A DNA stretch of 64,000 bases from Primulina eburnea. Its lineage: Eukaryota; Streptophyta; Magnoliopsida; Lamiales; Gesneriaceae. Below, piece after piece: positions 36,644-48,073 of this stretch (the stretch's first letter is position 1; every line of letters starts with the position of its first letter). The position numbers and the translations under genes were made by a program. Where the stretch lies: contig NC_133105.1 of NCBI RefSeq assembly GCF_022965805.1, forward strand, positions 29,792,277 to 29,856,276. The letters are read 5' to 3'. Under the pieces are notes generated by a model that worked only from the letters and a program-made list of their open reading frames with translations, did no database searches and had not been told where the DNA came from.

Positions 36644-38720
36644 TGAAAGCGGACCGGTTACGGTGGCCGGAAACGCAACGGAAGCATAAATTTCGAAAAA
36701 TAACATAGAAATTTCGGCCACCTTGGTTTTTCATGCAATATTTACAAAACAAAACAAAAACATGCATAGGATGTTTAAAAGATTTTACCTATCAACCTCT
36801 TAAGGTTGATGTAATGGCACCAACTAAAGTATAAATACTTTAGCTCTTCTTGGTTGAAAGATCTACAAGCTTCCACCTCCAATCCTCCAAGAATTAGGCC
36901 CACCACAAGCTATGTAAATCCCCTCAAGTTTTGCACTAGAAAAACTTGAGGATTTATCAAAGGAAGTGAGTATTCTCCAAGAAATGAAGAACAAAAGATG
37001 AGAGAAAAATGAGAGAAAAATCCTCTTGTGATTTCGGCCAAGTGAGTTGTTAGTGAGAGTGGGAGACTAGCCTAGGTATTGTGAAAAGTTGTCTCTCAAA
37101 AGTTGCATGCCTTTTGAATATTTTAATAAAAAGTAATCAAGGCTCTTCACCTCCCAAGCATGCAAACCCTAGCATGTCTCACATATATTATATGGTTTTT
37201 AACACATTAAAAACCATGGACTAAATTTTAATTATCTCAAACACATTTGAGATTAAATAAATACTACTTGAATTTATTCAAGTCCCACTAGTTAAATAAT
37301 TATTTTAATTGAGCTCTACAAGGCTCAATATTATTTAATTAATTCAACACTTGAATTAATTTAATTATTTAGACTCTACTAGGTCCACTAGTGTTTAATT
37401 AATTCAACACTTGAATTAATTTAATTTAGTCCTCAATAATGTTTGTGAAAATCACAATTTTCAACTACATTATTTACTTGGCCAAATTTTAATCTTAGGA
37501 ACACTTCCATAAATTAAAATTTATATTTCTCTCATAGAAGTCATACTTCTATTTTTTCTTTACGCTTATAAACACATTTATAAGCCGTTCAACACATTGA
37601 ACTATTTTACTTCTCATCGGGATTTACAAAGCTAGTACTTGTGTGGCCCTCAATGGTTCATTGATACAACTAGCCGTGGGTTCACATCTCAATGTGATTC
37701 GACTAAACATGTCCTTATACGAGCATACCCCAATTGCTCCATTCTTACTTATCAACTCTTTGATAGTAAGAACGTCAGAACTCAAGTCTGATAGTACCCA
37801 ACCAATCACGTTAAACGCCTAGCAGCATCGCTTACGTGATTCCCTAGGTATCACATGATAGTGCCTGCAAGAACCATTCAATTATGGTTAGCGTACAGTA
37901 CGGTCCCTTTAACTCATATATCCCGACCGATTCGACAACTATTGGTTTATCGAGAGTTGTCAATGAATCGATACTATGTGTCATGTTGTGGTTGCATCGA
38001 TGGTGTAATCTATGAAACCCCTTTCATAATTACCACCATACTCTGATCAGAGATTTCAACCCACACATACATGCAAAACACATAAGATATCCATACCCGT
38101 AGGTAAGCGGTGAATCCCCGGCTACAATGCATCGACTCCTATATGTTTCGCCGTAACACCCAACCTTGCCACCTGATGACCCCATAAGAGTCGGTAAACA
38201 AGTCAAAGTGAAACGCTAGCATATAGAGTCTCAATGTTGTCCCGGGTCATAAGGACTAATGGTGTACAACCATAAACTAGGACTTTTCCACTCGATAAGT
38301 GAGAACCACTTGGAAAGTCCTTTATAGAGGGTTGTTCAGTGCACTCTACCAGGAGCACCTATCTGCATGCTCGGACATCACAATGTCCCCTACCAATGAA
38401 ACATGGTACTCACATCGCAGATACTAGTCTCTAACTCGAGCGGCCTTTATCCTTCTTAGTGGCGGCTGAATCGACTAGGAACGGTTTAGAATATACAGTA
38501 TTCCAAATATGAGTTTCATGATACTCATCATATGAGCATCTCATATTCTTTCTACTATTTGTATATTCAAGGACTTTATCTATGCAACTAGCATGGGTAT
38601 AAAGATAAAGATGCGCCAAATTAATAAATTGAAATATTATTAAAATAAATATCGTTTATACAAAGAGTTTCATTGTGAACAGTCGGCCAACACTTGGCTC
38701 GACGTGCACCTACTTTAACA
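36644..38720 (-). repeat. copia C 3' LTR (2077 bp)
   Basis: Plus-strand TGAAAGCGGACCGG...ACCTACTTTAACA. Flanked by the TSD on the left and the polypurine tract (38721-38735) on the right. AT-rich palindromes in U3 lie at about 37336-37420; TATA-like ATATATTATATGG is at about 37184-37196. Confidence 0.94.
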
Positions 38721-38735
38721 ATCTCCCACTTGCAC
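38721..38735 (-). promoter_or_regulatory. copia C polypurine tract
   Basis: Minus strand GTGCAAGTGGGAGAT next to the LTR terminus TGTTAAAG. Confidence 0.8.
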
Positions 38736-41700
38736 TAGAGCCAACTACCTATATGCTTTAGACCCATTGACTCGCGATGCTTCTCGAACGATGGTCCTGG
38801 TAAAGGCTTAGTTAGTGGATCAGCAACATTATCTGCGGAGCCGACTTTGTCAATCACGACATCTCCTCTTTCCACGATCTCTCTGAGGATGTGGTACTTT
38901 CTCAATACATGTTTGGACTTCTGATGAGACCTTGGCTCCTTCGCCTGAGCTATGGCTCCCGTGTTGTCACACATCACCGGGATAGGAGCAACTCCACTAG
39001 GAATGACGCCCAACTCTTGGACGAAATTCCTAATCCAAACAGCCTCCTTTGCTGCACCCAATGCAGCAATGTATTCTGCCTCAGTGGTGGAATCCGCAGT
39101 ACTGTCTTGCTTGGAACTCTTCCAAGAGACAGCACCACCATTGAGCATGAATATGAATCCGGAGGTTGACTTCGAGTCATCAACATCGCTTTGGAAGCTA
39201 GAGTCGGTATAGCCTTCCAATTTCAGTTCTCCACCCCCATAGACCAAAAACAACTTATTGGTCCTTCTCAAATACTTGAGGATGTCTTTCACAGCTTTCC
39301 AGTGTGGAAGACCAGGGTTGGATTGATATCTACTCACTACACTTAGTGCAAATGCCACGTCAGGACGTGTAGATATCATCCCATACATGATACTACCAAT
39401 AGCCGAAGCATACGGAATTCGTGTCATCGCCGCTAACTCTGCATCAGTCTTGGGAGACATAGACTTGGATAGGGACACGCCATGACACATTGGTAGATGT
39501 CCTCTCTTGGACTCATCCATCGAGAACCGCTTCACGATGGTATCAATGTATGTGGACTGGGTGAGACCAAGCAATCTTCTTGATCTATCTCTATAGATCT
39601 GTATTCCCAATACAAAAGATGCTTCACCCAAGTCCTGCATTGAGAACTTACTTGCTAACCATATCTTTGTTGATTGCAACATTCCTACATCATTCCCAAT
39701 GAGTAGAATGTCATCAACATAAAGAACAAGGAATGTCACAACACTCCCACTTACCTTCTTATACACACAGGGTTCCTCAGGATTCTTAGTAAAACCAAAC
39801 TCTTTGATTGTACTATCGAATCTGAGGTTCCAGCTCCTCGATGCCTGCTTAAGACCATAAATAGATCTTTGAAGTTTGCATACCATATGCTCACTTCCGA
39901 TGGATGTAAACCCTTCAGGTTGAGACATGTAAATTTCTTCCTTAATATCCCCATTAAGGAAGGCTGTCTTTACATCCATCTGCCATATCTCATAGTCATA
40001 CCATGCAGCTATGGCTAGAAATATCCTAATGGACTTGAACATCGCAACTGGAGAAAAGGTTTCCTCATAGTCAACACCTTGTCTTTGAGTATACCCTTTC
40101 GCTACCAATCGCGCTTTGAAGGTCAATACCTTCCCATCCGCCCCAAGTTTCCTCTTGTAAATCCATTTACACCCTATGGGAACAGTTCCCTCAGGTGGAT
40201 CCACAAGATTCCACACTTGGTTCGAATGCATGGAATTCATCTCAGATTACATTGCTTCAAGCCATTTGGATGAATCGGCATCCGATAACGCTTCCTTGAA
40301 GGTCCTTGGATCACATCCAAGATTATGCTCATCATGGCCCTCTTCAAGAAGCAGACCATACCTCACAGGTGGTCTCGAGACTCTCTCGGTTCTTCTAGGA
40401 GCTTGTATCTCCTCACTTGGCTTCTCGGGTGTGGGTTCTACAACTGTGGGTGTCTCTCGAACCTCTTCGAGTTCTATCATCTCGCCTTTTCTATCCAATA
40501 GAAATTCCTTTTCCAAAAAGGTTGCGTTCCTAGAAACAAACACCTTTGTTTCTTGAGGATGATAGAAATAATATCTAATGGAATTCCTTGGATATCCCAC
40601 AAAGTAGCATAAAATGGATCGACTATCCAATTTATCTCCCACTGTCTGCTTCACATAAGCAGGACACCCCCATATTCTAAGATAAGAATACTTGGGAGGC
40701 TTACCCATCCATATCTCATATGGAGTCTTGTCAACTGCCTTTGTATGGACATTGTTCAACAACAGTGCCGCTGTTTCAAGCGCATATCCCCAAAAGGATG
40801 GCGGCAACTCCTTGAACCCCATCATAGACCGAACCATGTCCATCAAAGTCCGGTTACGACGCTCCGAAACACCATTTAACTATGGTGTAGCGGGCGGAGT
40901 CCACTGCGAGAGAATCCCATTCTCTCTAAGATACTCTTGGAACTCGGCACTCAAGTACTCACCACCTCGATCCGATCGAAGTGTCTTGATGCTTCGTCCC
41001 AATTGCTTCTCTACTTCACTTCTGAATTCTTTGAACTTTTCAAAGGCTTCAGACTTGTATTTCATCAAATACACATACCCATACCTCGAATGGTCATCGG
41101 TAAAGGTGATGAAGTAGGCATGTCCATGCTTAGTGGTGATGCTAAGCGGACCGCACACATCGGTATGGATCAAATCCAATAACCCTTTGGCTCGCTCCGC
41201 ATGGCCCTTAAAGGGAATTTTGGTCATCTTTCCTTTCAGACAGGAATCACAAGTCGTGAGAGCATTAATATCGGACATATCAAACATGCCAACTCCCACT
41301 AACTTGTTCATCCTTCTTAGGGATATATGACCTAATCGAGCATGCCATAATTGTGCCGAATTAAGAGTATCTTGTTTGCGCTTATTTGTTGTTGTTATTG
41401 TTTGGACATTGTTAAGTGGAATATCTTTTAATTTTAAGGTGTAGAGATTGTTTTCAAGTTCACCGGTACCAACTAAACATTCATTCTTGTAAATACTGCA
41501 AACACCTTTGCCAAATAAACAAGAAAATCCATCGATATCAAGCATAGGAATGGAAATAATGTTTTTGATCAAGTCTGGTACAAATAAAACATCTCTTAAA
41601 ACCAAATTAAAATCATTGTTCAAACATAAATAAACATCTCCCACAGCCTTGGCAGCAACCCTTGCTCCATTGCCCAACCTCAAGAAGGTCTCACCTTCCC

Positions 41701-42673
41701 TGAGCTTCCTACTTCTTCCCATCACCTGCAAATCATTACAGAGATGTGAGCCACTGCCGGTATCCAATACCCAAGAAGTAGAGTTAATGGAGATATTCAC
41801 TTCAATGTAGAACATACCTTTGCCAGAACCCTTCTGCGCAAGATATTCCCTGCAGTTACGCCTCCAATGTCCAGGCTTCTTGCAGTGGTGACAGATGTCA
41901 ACAGTCTTCTCAGCCTTGGCTGGCGCGGCTGCCACTACGGGACTCGGAGTCTGCCTCTTCAAGGGCTCGCTCTTCTTGGGGCGCTGGAAAGAACGCTTCT
42001 TTCCCTTCCCATGTGGACCGGTCTTCGTGCCAGATGAAGAGCCCACATAAAGAACCGACTTCTCCTTCTTGATGGTGGACTCAAAGGTTACAAGCATGTT
42101 CACCAACTCTTCAAGGCTGGGCTCGAGCTTGTTCATATTGAAGTTCACGACAAAAGGATCGAAAGAGCTAGGCAGTGACAACAGTAGCACATCCGTGGTC
42201 AACTCTGATGGCAAGATCAAATCCATGCCCACGAGCTTGTCCACGAGCCCAATCAACTTTAGGCCATGCTCATGGACCGAAGTCCCATCTCGCATGCGTA
42301 AAGTGATGAGCTCCTTTACTGTGGCATGCTTCAAAGGCCAAGTCTGCTCACCGAAGAGCTCCTTGAGGTGCAAATGAATGTCAGCAGCATTCTTTGCATC
42401 CTCGAATCGCCTTTGCAGCTCATCGTTCATCGAAGCCTGCATGTAACACTTGGCCTTCAAGTCATGGTCGCACCAATCCTTGTAGGTCTGCAGTTCCTCG
42501 GGACTGCAGTCAGTCGGAGCCTCATCAGGGGGCGACTCAGTCAGTGTGTATGCGATTCTCTCCGAGTTTAGGACGATCTTTAAATTTCTTAGCCAAGTGA
42601 TATAGTTAGGTCCGGTTAGAACGTGTTTTTCGAGAATAACCGAAAACGGGTTGCGAATTGATGACATTGTCAC
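38735..42673 (-). pseudogene. gag-pol: copia C gag-pol polyprotein, near-intact (two premature stops)
   Basis: A 1313-codon frame read from ATG at 42673. Residues 1-250 are Gag; zinc knuckle C261-C274 (CX2CX4HX4C); aspartic protease VLDTGSGSH with D304; integrase zinc site H444, H449, C475, C478; integrase catalytic triad D504, D568, E604 (D,D-35-E spacing); then linker, RT with MDVKTAFLNGD and YVDDILLIGND, RNase H with TDSSFQSD and TTEAEYIA, and terminus SWL. Codon 598 is TAG (40882-40880; CAG in copia B) between the second integrase Asp and the Glu. A second stop, TAA at 40249-40247, replaces a Glu codon before RT. No frameshift was found. Copia order and RT type suggest an Angela/BARE-like clade (inference). 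Confidence 0.95.
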
Positions 42674-44478
42674 AGATTTGTACTGAAAAGTAAAACAGAT
42701 AAATGTTAATGACTATTTCAAAATATTTAATAAGATATAAAGTTTGGACTTTTACTTTATAAATAATCGCTCCCACTGTTTTGACATTTTCACTACCCTC
42801 TAGTGAAAACGGAAAACACTTTCCTCAGTAGGTACGTAAGGTCCAATTAGCGAATTGTGATCCCGAATAATATCGGCCATCACAACTCCTAAAAGGTAGT
42901 TTCCAATTGCATCGCCATGCAACCCTCTACGTATACTTTTGTCTCACGTTTGATTAGGACCCAATAATATGACGTCGTTCATCTTTACGTGTCAAGCCTA
43001 ACCCATCGATATTGAACCTTAATGGACGGTCGCCATGAGTTCCCTCAATAATATGAGCCGAAATCATGGGAGTTCCACGTAGTTCACATCACCATGTCAA
43101 TGGATGTCACAGCTTTCCGGCACCCAGGGCCCCCTCAATAATATGAGCCGAGCCCCGAGTACGGGTAGCGTTCATCATGCATCCATTGTCGATGGAAGAC
43201 AAGGAAATTATAAACAAATTTATAATTCCCCTTTTCGGACTTGATATTAATTTTGAATCTTATTCAAAATGAGGGTTTTTAATTTTGAAAGGTCTCATCA
43301 TTAATTTTATTATAAAAGCTCGCCATGTTTGATCGTATGTTTGCCGGATTCATGCAACTTTGTTATTATAATAATAATAACGCACATACTCATTATTTAT
43401 TACATATCATGCATATATTATAAATAGAGAACAGTACAAGGATGATCAATTGCCCCAAAACTAATGGCCCGTGTGAGCCAAACACGGGCCTAGGTCCAAT
43501 CCTAGGGTAAATGCAGGGATGCAATGCAACTAAATTATTACATTAGCATCCAATATTACATGTCTTCGATCTTCATAATCACCAAGGCCACCATCTTCCA
43601 ATCTTGATCTTCCACTATTCTAATATTTACATTTAAATATCCATGGCACATAGGGATACATCTCATGGGGGTGGGAACGGGCCATAAACCAAGCCCACTT
43701 TAAATTGATAATTATTACAATCATTCAACACAAATATCCTAGCATACACCTAGCAAATTGGGCTTGGGCTTTTGATCATCCTTCATGCATAATATCACAT
43801 ATCATACACCATCAATTAATTATCACTATAATTAATTGATCCAATATTATATATCTTGATCCAATCACTAACCGCCACAATTATAAATTAAATCAACAAA
43901 GTATACAAACACCTTTGTCTACTTTCAAATTAATTTATTTATAATCGAATTTCTTGTAAATCACAATTTACTATAAATAATTAAAGTCCTACTTCAATTA
44001 TTTATTTTATGAGAAAATATGTGCAACAATTGTAAATTTAAACTTAAGGGCCCAAAACTCATTTTTCACCAAAAATAGTTTGGCCCATTTAAATTTCACA
44101 AAATTATTGTGACCATCTAATGGCCCAACAACTCAAGGCTCATGAATCTAAGATTGTCCAAACACTTTTGGAAACCCTAGCCGTCATCGCCGTCGCCGGA
44201 GCTCCGTCGCCGGATTCCGGCAACAAAAATTTTTTTTTTTTATTTTAAAAACTGCATTTTCGGGCAGCCCCCTCGGGCTGCCCTTTGCTGCCCGAAAATT
44301 CCGGGCAGATCGGGCAGCCCTCGGGCAGCAACATGCTGCCCGAAAATTTATTTATTTATTATTTTTTTTGAAATAAAAATTTCGGCCCTTTGCAAATCTT
44401 GCACAAAAAATTCTCAAGCGGTTAGAAATCGATCTCAATACAATATTACGTAAATATAGCACAAAAACCGTAACCTTA
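42674..44478 (-). other. copia C leader
   Basis: 1.8 kb untranslated leader. Splice-acceptor-like tract ending CAG at 42683 (minus sense), 10 nt before the gag ATG. GC-rich palindrome cluster at 44256-44345, including GGGCAGCA/TGCTGCCC with a 3-nt spacer (44323-44341). No gene seen. Confidence 0.78.
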
Positions 44479-44490
44479 GCTCTGATACCA
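44479..44490 (-). promoter_or_regulatory. copia C primer-binding site
   Basis: TGGTATCAGAGC on the minus strand, two bases from the 5' LTR. Confidence 0.94.
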
Positions 44491-46485
44491 CTTGAAAGCG
44501 GACCGGTTACGGTGGCCGGAAACGCAACGGAAGCATAAATTTCGAAAAATAACATAGAAATTTCGGCCACCTTGGTTTTTCATGCAATATTTACAAAACA
44601 AAACAAAAAACATGCATAGGATGTTTAAAAGATTTTACCTATCAACCTCTTAAGGTTGATGTAATGGCACCAACTAAAGTATAAATACTTTAGCTCTTCT
44701 TGGTTGAAAGATCTACAAGCTTCCACCTCCAATCCTCCAAGAATTAGGCCCACCACAAGCTATGTAAATCCCCTCAAGTTTTGCACTAGAAAAACTTGAG
44801 GATTTATCAAAGGAAGTGAGTATTCTCCAAGAAATGAAGAACAAAAGATGAGAGAAAAATGAGAGAAAAATCCTCTTGTGATTTCGGCCAAGTGAGTTGT
44901 TAGTGAGAGTGGGAGACTAGCCTAGGTATTGTGAAAAGTTGTCTCTCAAAAGTTGCATGCCTTTTGAATATTTTAATAAAAAGTAATCAAGGCTCTTCAC
45001 CTCCCAAGCATGCAAACCCTAGCATGTCTCACATATATTATATGGTTTTTAACACATTAAAAACCATGGACTAAATTTTAATTATCTCAAACACATTTGA
45101 GATTAAATAAATACTACTTGAATTTATTCAAGTCCCACTAGTTAAATAATTATTTTAATTGAGCTCTACAAGGCTCAATATTATTTAATTAATTCAACAC
45201 TTGAATTAATTTAATTATTTAGACTCTACTAGGTCCACTAGTGTTTAATTAATTCAACACTTGAATTAATTTAATTTAGTCCTCAATAATGTTTGTGAAA
45301 ATCACAATTTTCAACTACATTATTTACTTGGCCAAATTTTAATCTTAGGAACACTTCCATAAATTAAAATTTATATTTCTCTCATAGAAGTCATACTTCT
45401 ATTTTTTCTTTACGCTTATAAACACATTTATAAGCCGTTCAACACATTGAACTATTTTACTTCTCATCGGGATTTACAAAGCTAGTACTTGTGTGGCCCT
45501 CAATGGTTCATTGATACAACTAGCCGTGGGTTCACATCTCAATGTGATTCGACTAAACATGTCCTTATACGAGCATACCCCAATTGCTCCATTCTTACTT
45601 ATCAACTCTTTGATAGTAAGAACGTCAGAACTCAAGTCTGATAGTACCCAACCAATCACGTTAAACGCCTAGCAGCATCGCTTACGTGATTCCCTAGGTA
45701 TCACATGATAGTGCCTGCAAGAACCATTCAATTATGGTTAGCGTACAGTATGGTCCCTTCAACTCATATATCCCGACCGATTCGACAACTATTGGTTTAT
45801 CGAGAGTTGTCAATGAATCGATACTATGTGTCATGTTGTGGTTGCATCGATGGTGTAATCTATGAAACCCCTTTCATAATTAACACCATACTCTGATCAG
45901 AGATTTCAACCCACACATACATGCAAAACACATAGGATATCCATACCCGTAGGTAAGCGGTGAATCCCCGGCTACAATGCATCGACTCCTATATGTTTCG
46001 CCGTAACACCCAACCTTGCCACCTGATGACCCCATAAGAGTCGGTAAACAAGTCAAAGTGAAACGCTAGCATATAGAGTCTCAATGTTGTCCCGGGTCAT
46101 AAGGACTAATGGTGTACAACCATAAAATAGGACTTTTCCACTCGATAAGTGAGAACCACTTGGAAAGTCCTTTATAGAGGGTTGTTCAGTGCACTCTACC
46201 AGGAGCACCTATCTGCATGCTCGGACATCACAATGTCCCCTACCAATGAAACATGGTACTCATATCGCAGATACTAGTCTCTAACTCGAGCGGCCTTTAT
46301 CCTTCTTAGTGGCGGCTGAATCGACTAGGAACGGTTTAGAATATACAGTATTCCAAATATGAGTTTCATGATACTCATCATATGAGCATCTCATATTCTT
46401 TCTACTATTTGTATATTCAAGGACTTTATCTATGCAACTAGCATGGGTATAAAGATAAAGATGCGCCAAATTAATAAATTGAAAT

Positions 46486-47983
46486 TGTAGTGACCTGTTC
46501 CAGAATCACCTACTAATCAAGAACTAAGCATGCAATTAACCTAATTAACAATAATCAGAGATAACAGCGGAAAAAGTCAACAAAATAATGGTTATACAAC
46601 CCAATCGAAGTCTAGAATAACTCAAAATAAAATACCCAATACAACCATATCGAATCAAAACAATACCGATAAACTAAACCAACCAGCTACTCAACGTCCT
46701 CCTCCTGCTCCTCCTGAGCTGTCCAACCTGAGGCCTGCCCCGTGGGAATGGGGTGTCCAAGAATAAACAAAACCGAGGACGTGAGCGATAAGAACGCCCA
46801 GTACAAAAGCATGAGTATACAAACCTATATGAAATGCACATGCTATGATATGATACCAGGGTAGTCAAGAAACAGGAGTCACAAAAGATCTCAAAATGCT
46901 CAGTCTAGAGGCGCCAAGTGGATAGTGCCGCGCGGTACACCTCTGGGTCACTGCATCCACTACAAGACAGACGTGGACCTAAAATGTCCCGGACCACCGA
47001 AGCCCTCCCGACCCGTCGGCCACTGTGTACTCTCGGTGTCCATGCGTCCACAAGACAGGGCTGAGCGGCCCCAAGATATAGCTTATCTCGAAAGAGATAC
47101 AGCTCAACAGTAAAGGCTATCTCAAAGGAGAATACGGCTCAACATGAAATGCAACGTGCAGTAATAAACGTGACATAATAGCATGCGTCATATGACATAT
47201 AACAATGCACCACATAATCATGCAACACATATATGAATGTATACTCAACCAGGATATCTCGGATAGTACTTTCGTACCTCTATCACAGCAAGCCTAGCCT
47301 TACGCAACACCGCTAATCAGGTCTAGCACAAGCCTACGCATCAAAAGCACACTCAAACAATACTACCATGCTCGACTAGCAAAACCAGTACTCCCTAGTA
47401 CTACCAAAGGTTTAGGGTTTACCTTCGTCCGTCGACAGCCCTTTGATGTCGATTGCCTTGAAACTCAGACGTCGCTACGCTACCACTCCTGGCAGCTCCT
47501 GGCTATCGCTCGACCAACAACTTAACCCTGGAACCTTCCAAATCTCTCACTAAAGACTCAATCTCAAGAAATGGCAATACCAAAATGAGGAATTCGAGCA
47601 CTATTTATAGGCCATGTTCGGATCCTCCGAACAACACTTCGGAACGTCCGAACGCTACGTGTCCATTGGCTCTTGACAGCTCATGATCGGATCCTCCGAT
47701 CATACACTTCGGACCGTCCGAACATGCACGTGTCCAGCTGCTCTTGACACCTCATGATCGGATTCAACGAACTACACTTCGGAACGTCCGAACTCCCACG
47801 TGTCGATCAACTCTTGACACCTAATGATCGGATCCACCGAACTCACTTCGGATCGTCCGAACGCTTCTGTGCTTCCGAACCATCTTCGGTCCGTCCGGTC
47901 ATGACTCGGTCAAAATTACACATTAAACCTTCTTAATCACCATTACTCCGTTAATTACCCAATTTGGAATTCGGGCTACTACA
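46486..47983 (-). repeat. Solo LTR of family H (1498 bp) in copia C 5' LTR
   Basis: Plus-strand TGTAGTGACCTGTTCC...CGGGCTACTACA with TSD GAAAT at 46481-46485 and 47984-47988. The reverse strand matches the LTR at 62253-63704, so it is the same family in the opposite orientation. U3 contains the TCGGA/TCCGA array (47618-47860), and the TATA box is at 47610-47601 (CTATAAATAG on the minus strand). It is the most recent event in this stack. Confidence 0.93.
47618..47860 (-). repeat. TCGGA-n3-TCCGA palindrome pairs with ACGTGTC boxes (solo LTR H)
   Basis: Thirteen-bp sites start at 47618, 47639, 47687, 47709, 47758, 47779, 47828 and 47848. Pairs are 20-22 bp apart and pair-to-pair steps are 69-71 bp. 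Six sites keep both perfect arms, while the 3-nt spacer varies (TCC, ACG, TCC, CCG, ACG, TCG); two have changed arms. Between pairs lie ACGTGTC boxes at 47657, 47728 and 47798. The TATA box is 8 bp away. Confidence 0.87.
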
Positions 47984-48073
47984 GAAATATTATTAAAATA
48001 AAGATCGTTTATACAAAGAGTTTCATTGTGAACAGTCGGCCAACACTTGGCTCGACGTGCACCTACTCTAACA

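Larger units (their letters stand above)
36644..48073 (-). mobile_element. Ty1/copia retrotransposon copy C, youngest and best preserved
   Basis: Complete minus-strand element with TSD TTAAA at 36639-36643 and 48074-48078. 3' LTR 36644-38720, gag-pol 42673-38735, leader, primer site 44490-44479, 5' LTR 44493-48073 (containing solo LTR H). I count about nine differences over 2077 bp between the LTRs, i.e. about 0.4%, pointing to a recent insertion. Gag-pol keeps one frame with only two stops. Confidence 0.95.
44493..48073 (-). repeat. copia C 5' LTR, split by a solo LTR
   Basis: Segments 44493-46485 and 47989-48073 together equal one LTR of about 2078 bp. The break coincides with the GAAAT duplication of solo LTR H. 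It is nearly identical to the 3' LTR. Confidence 0.94.
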
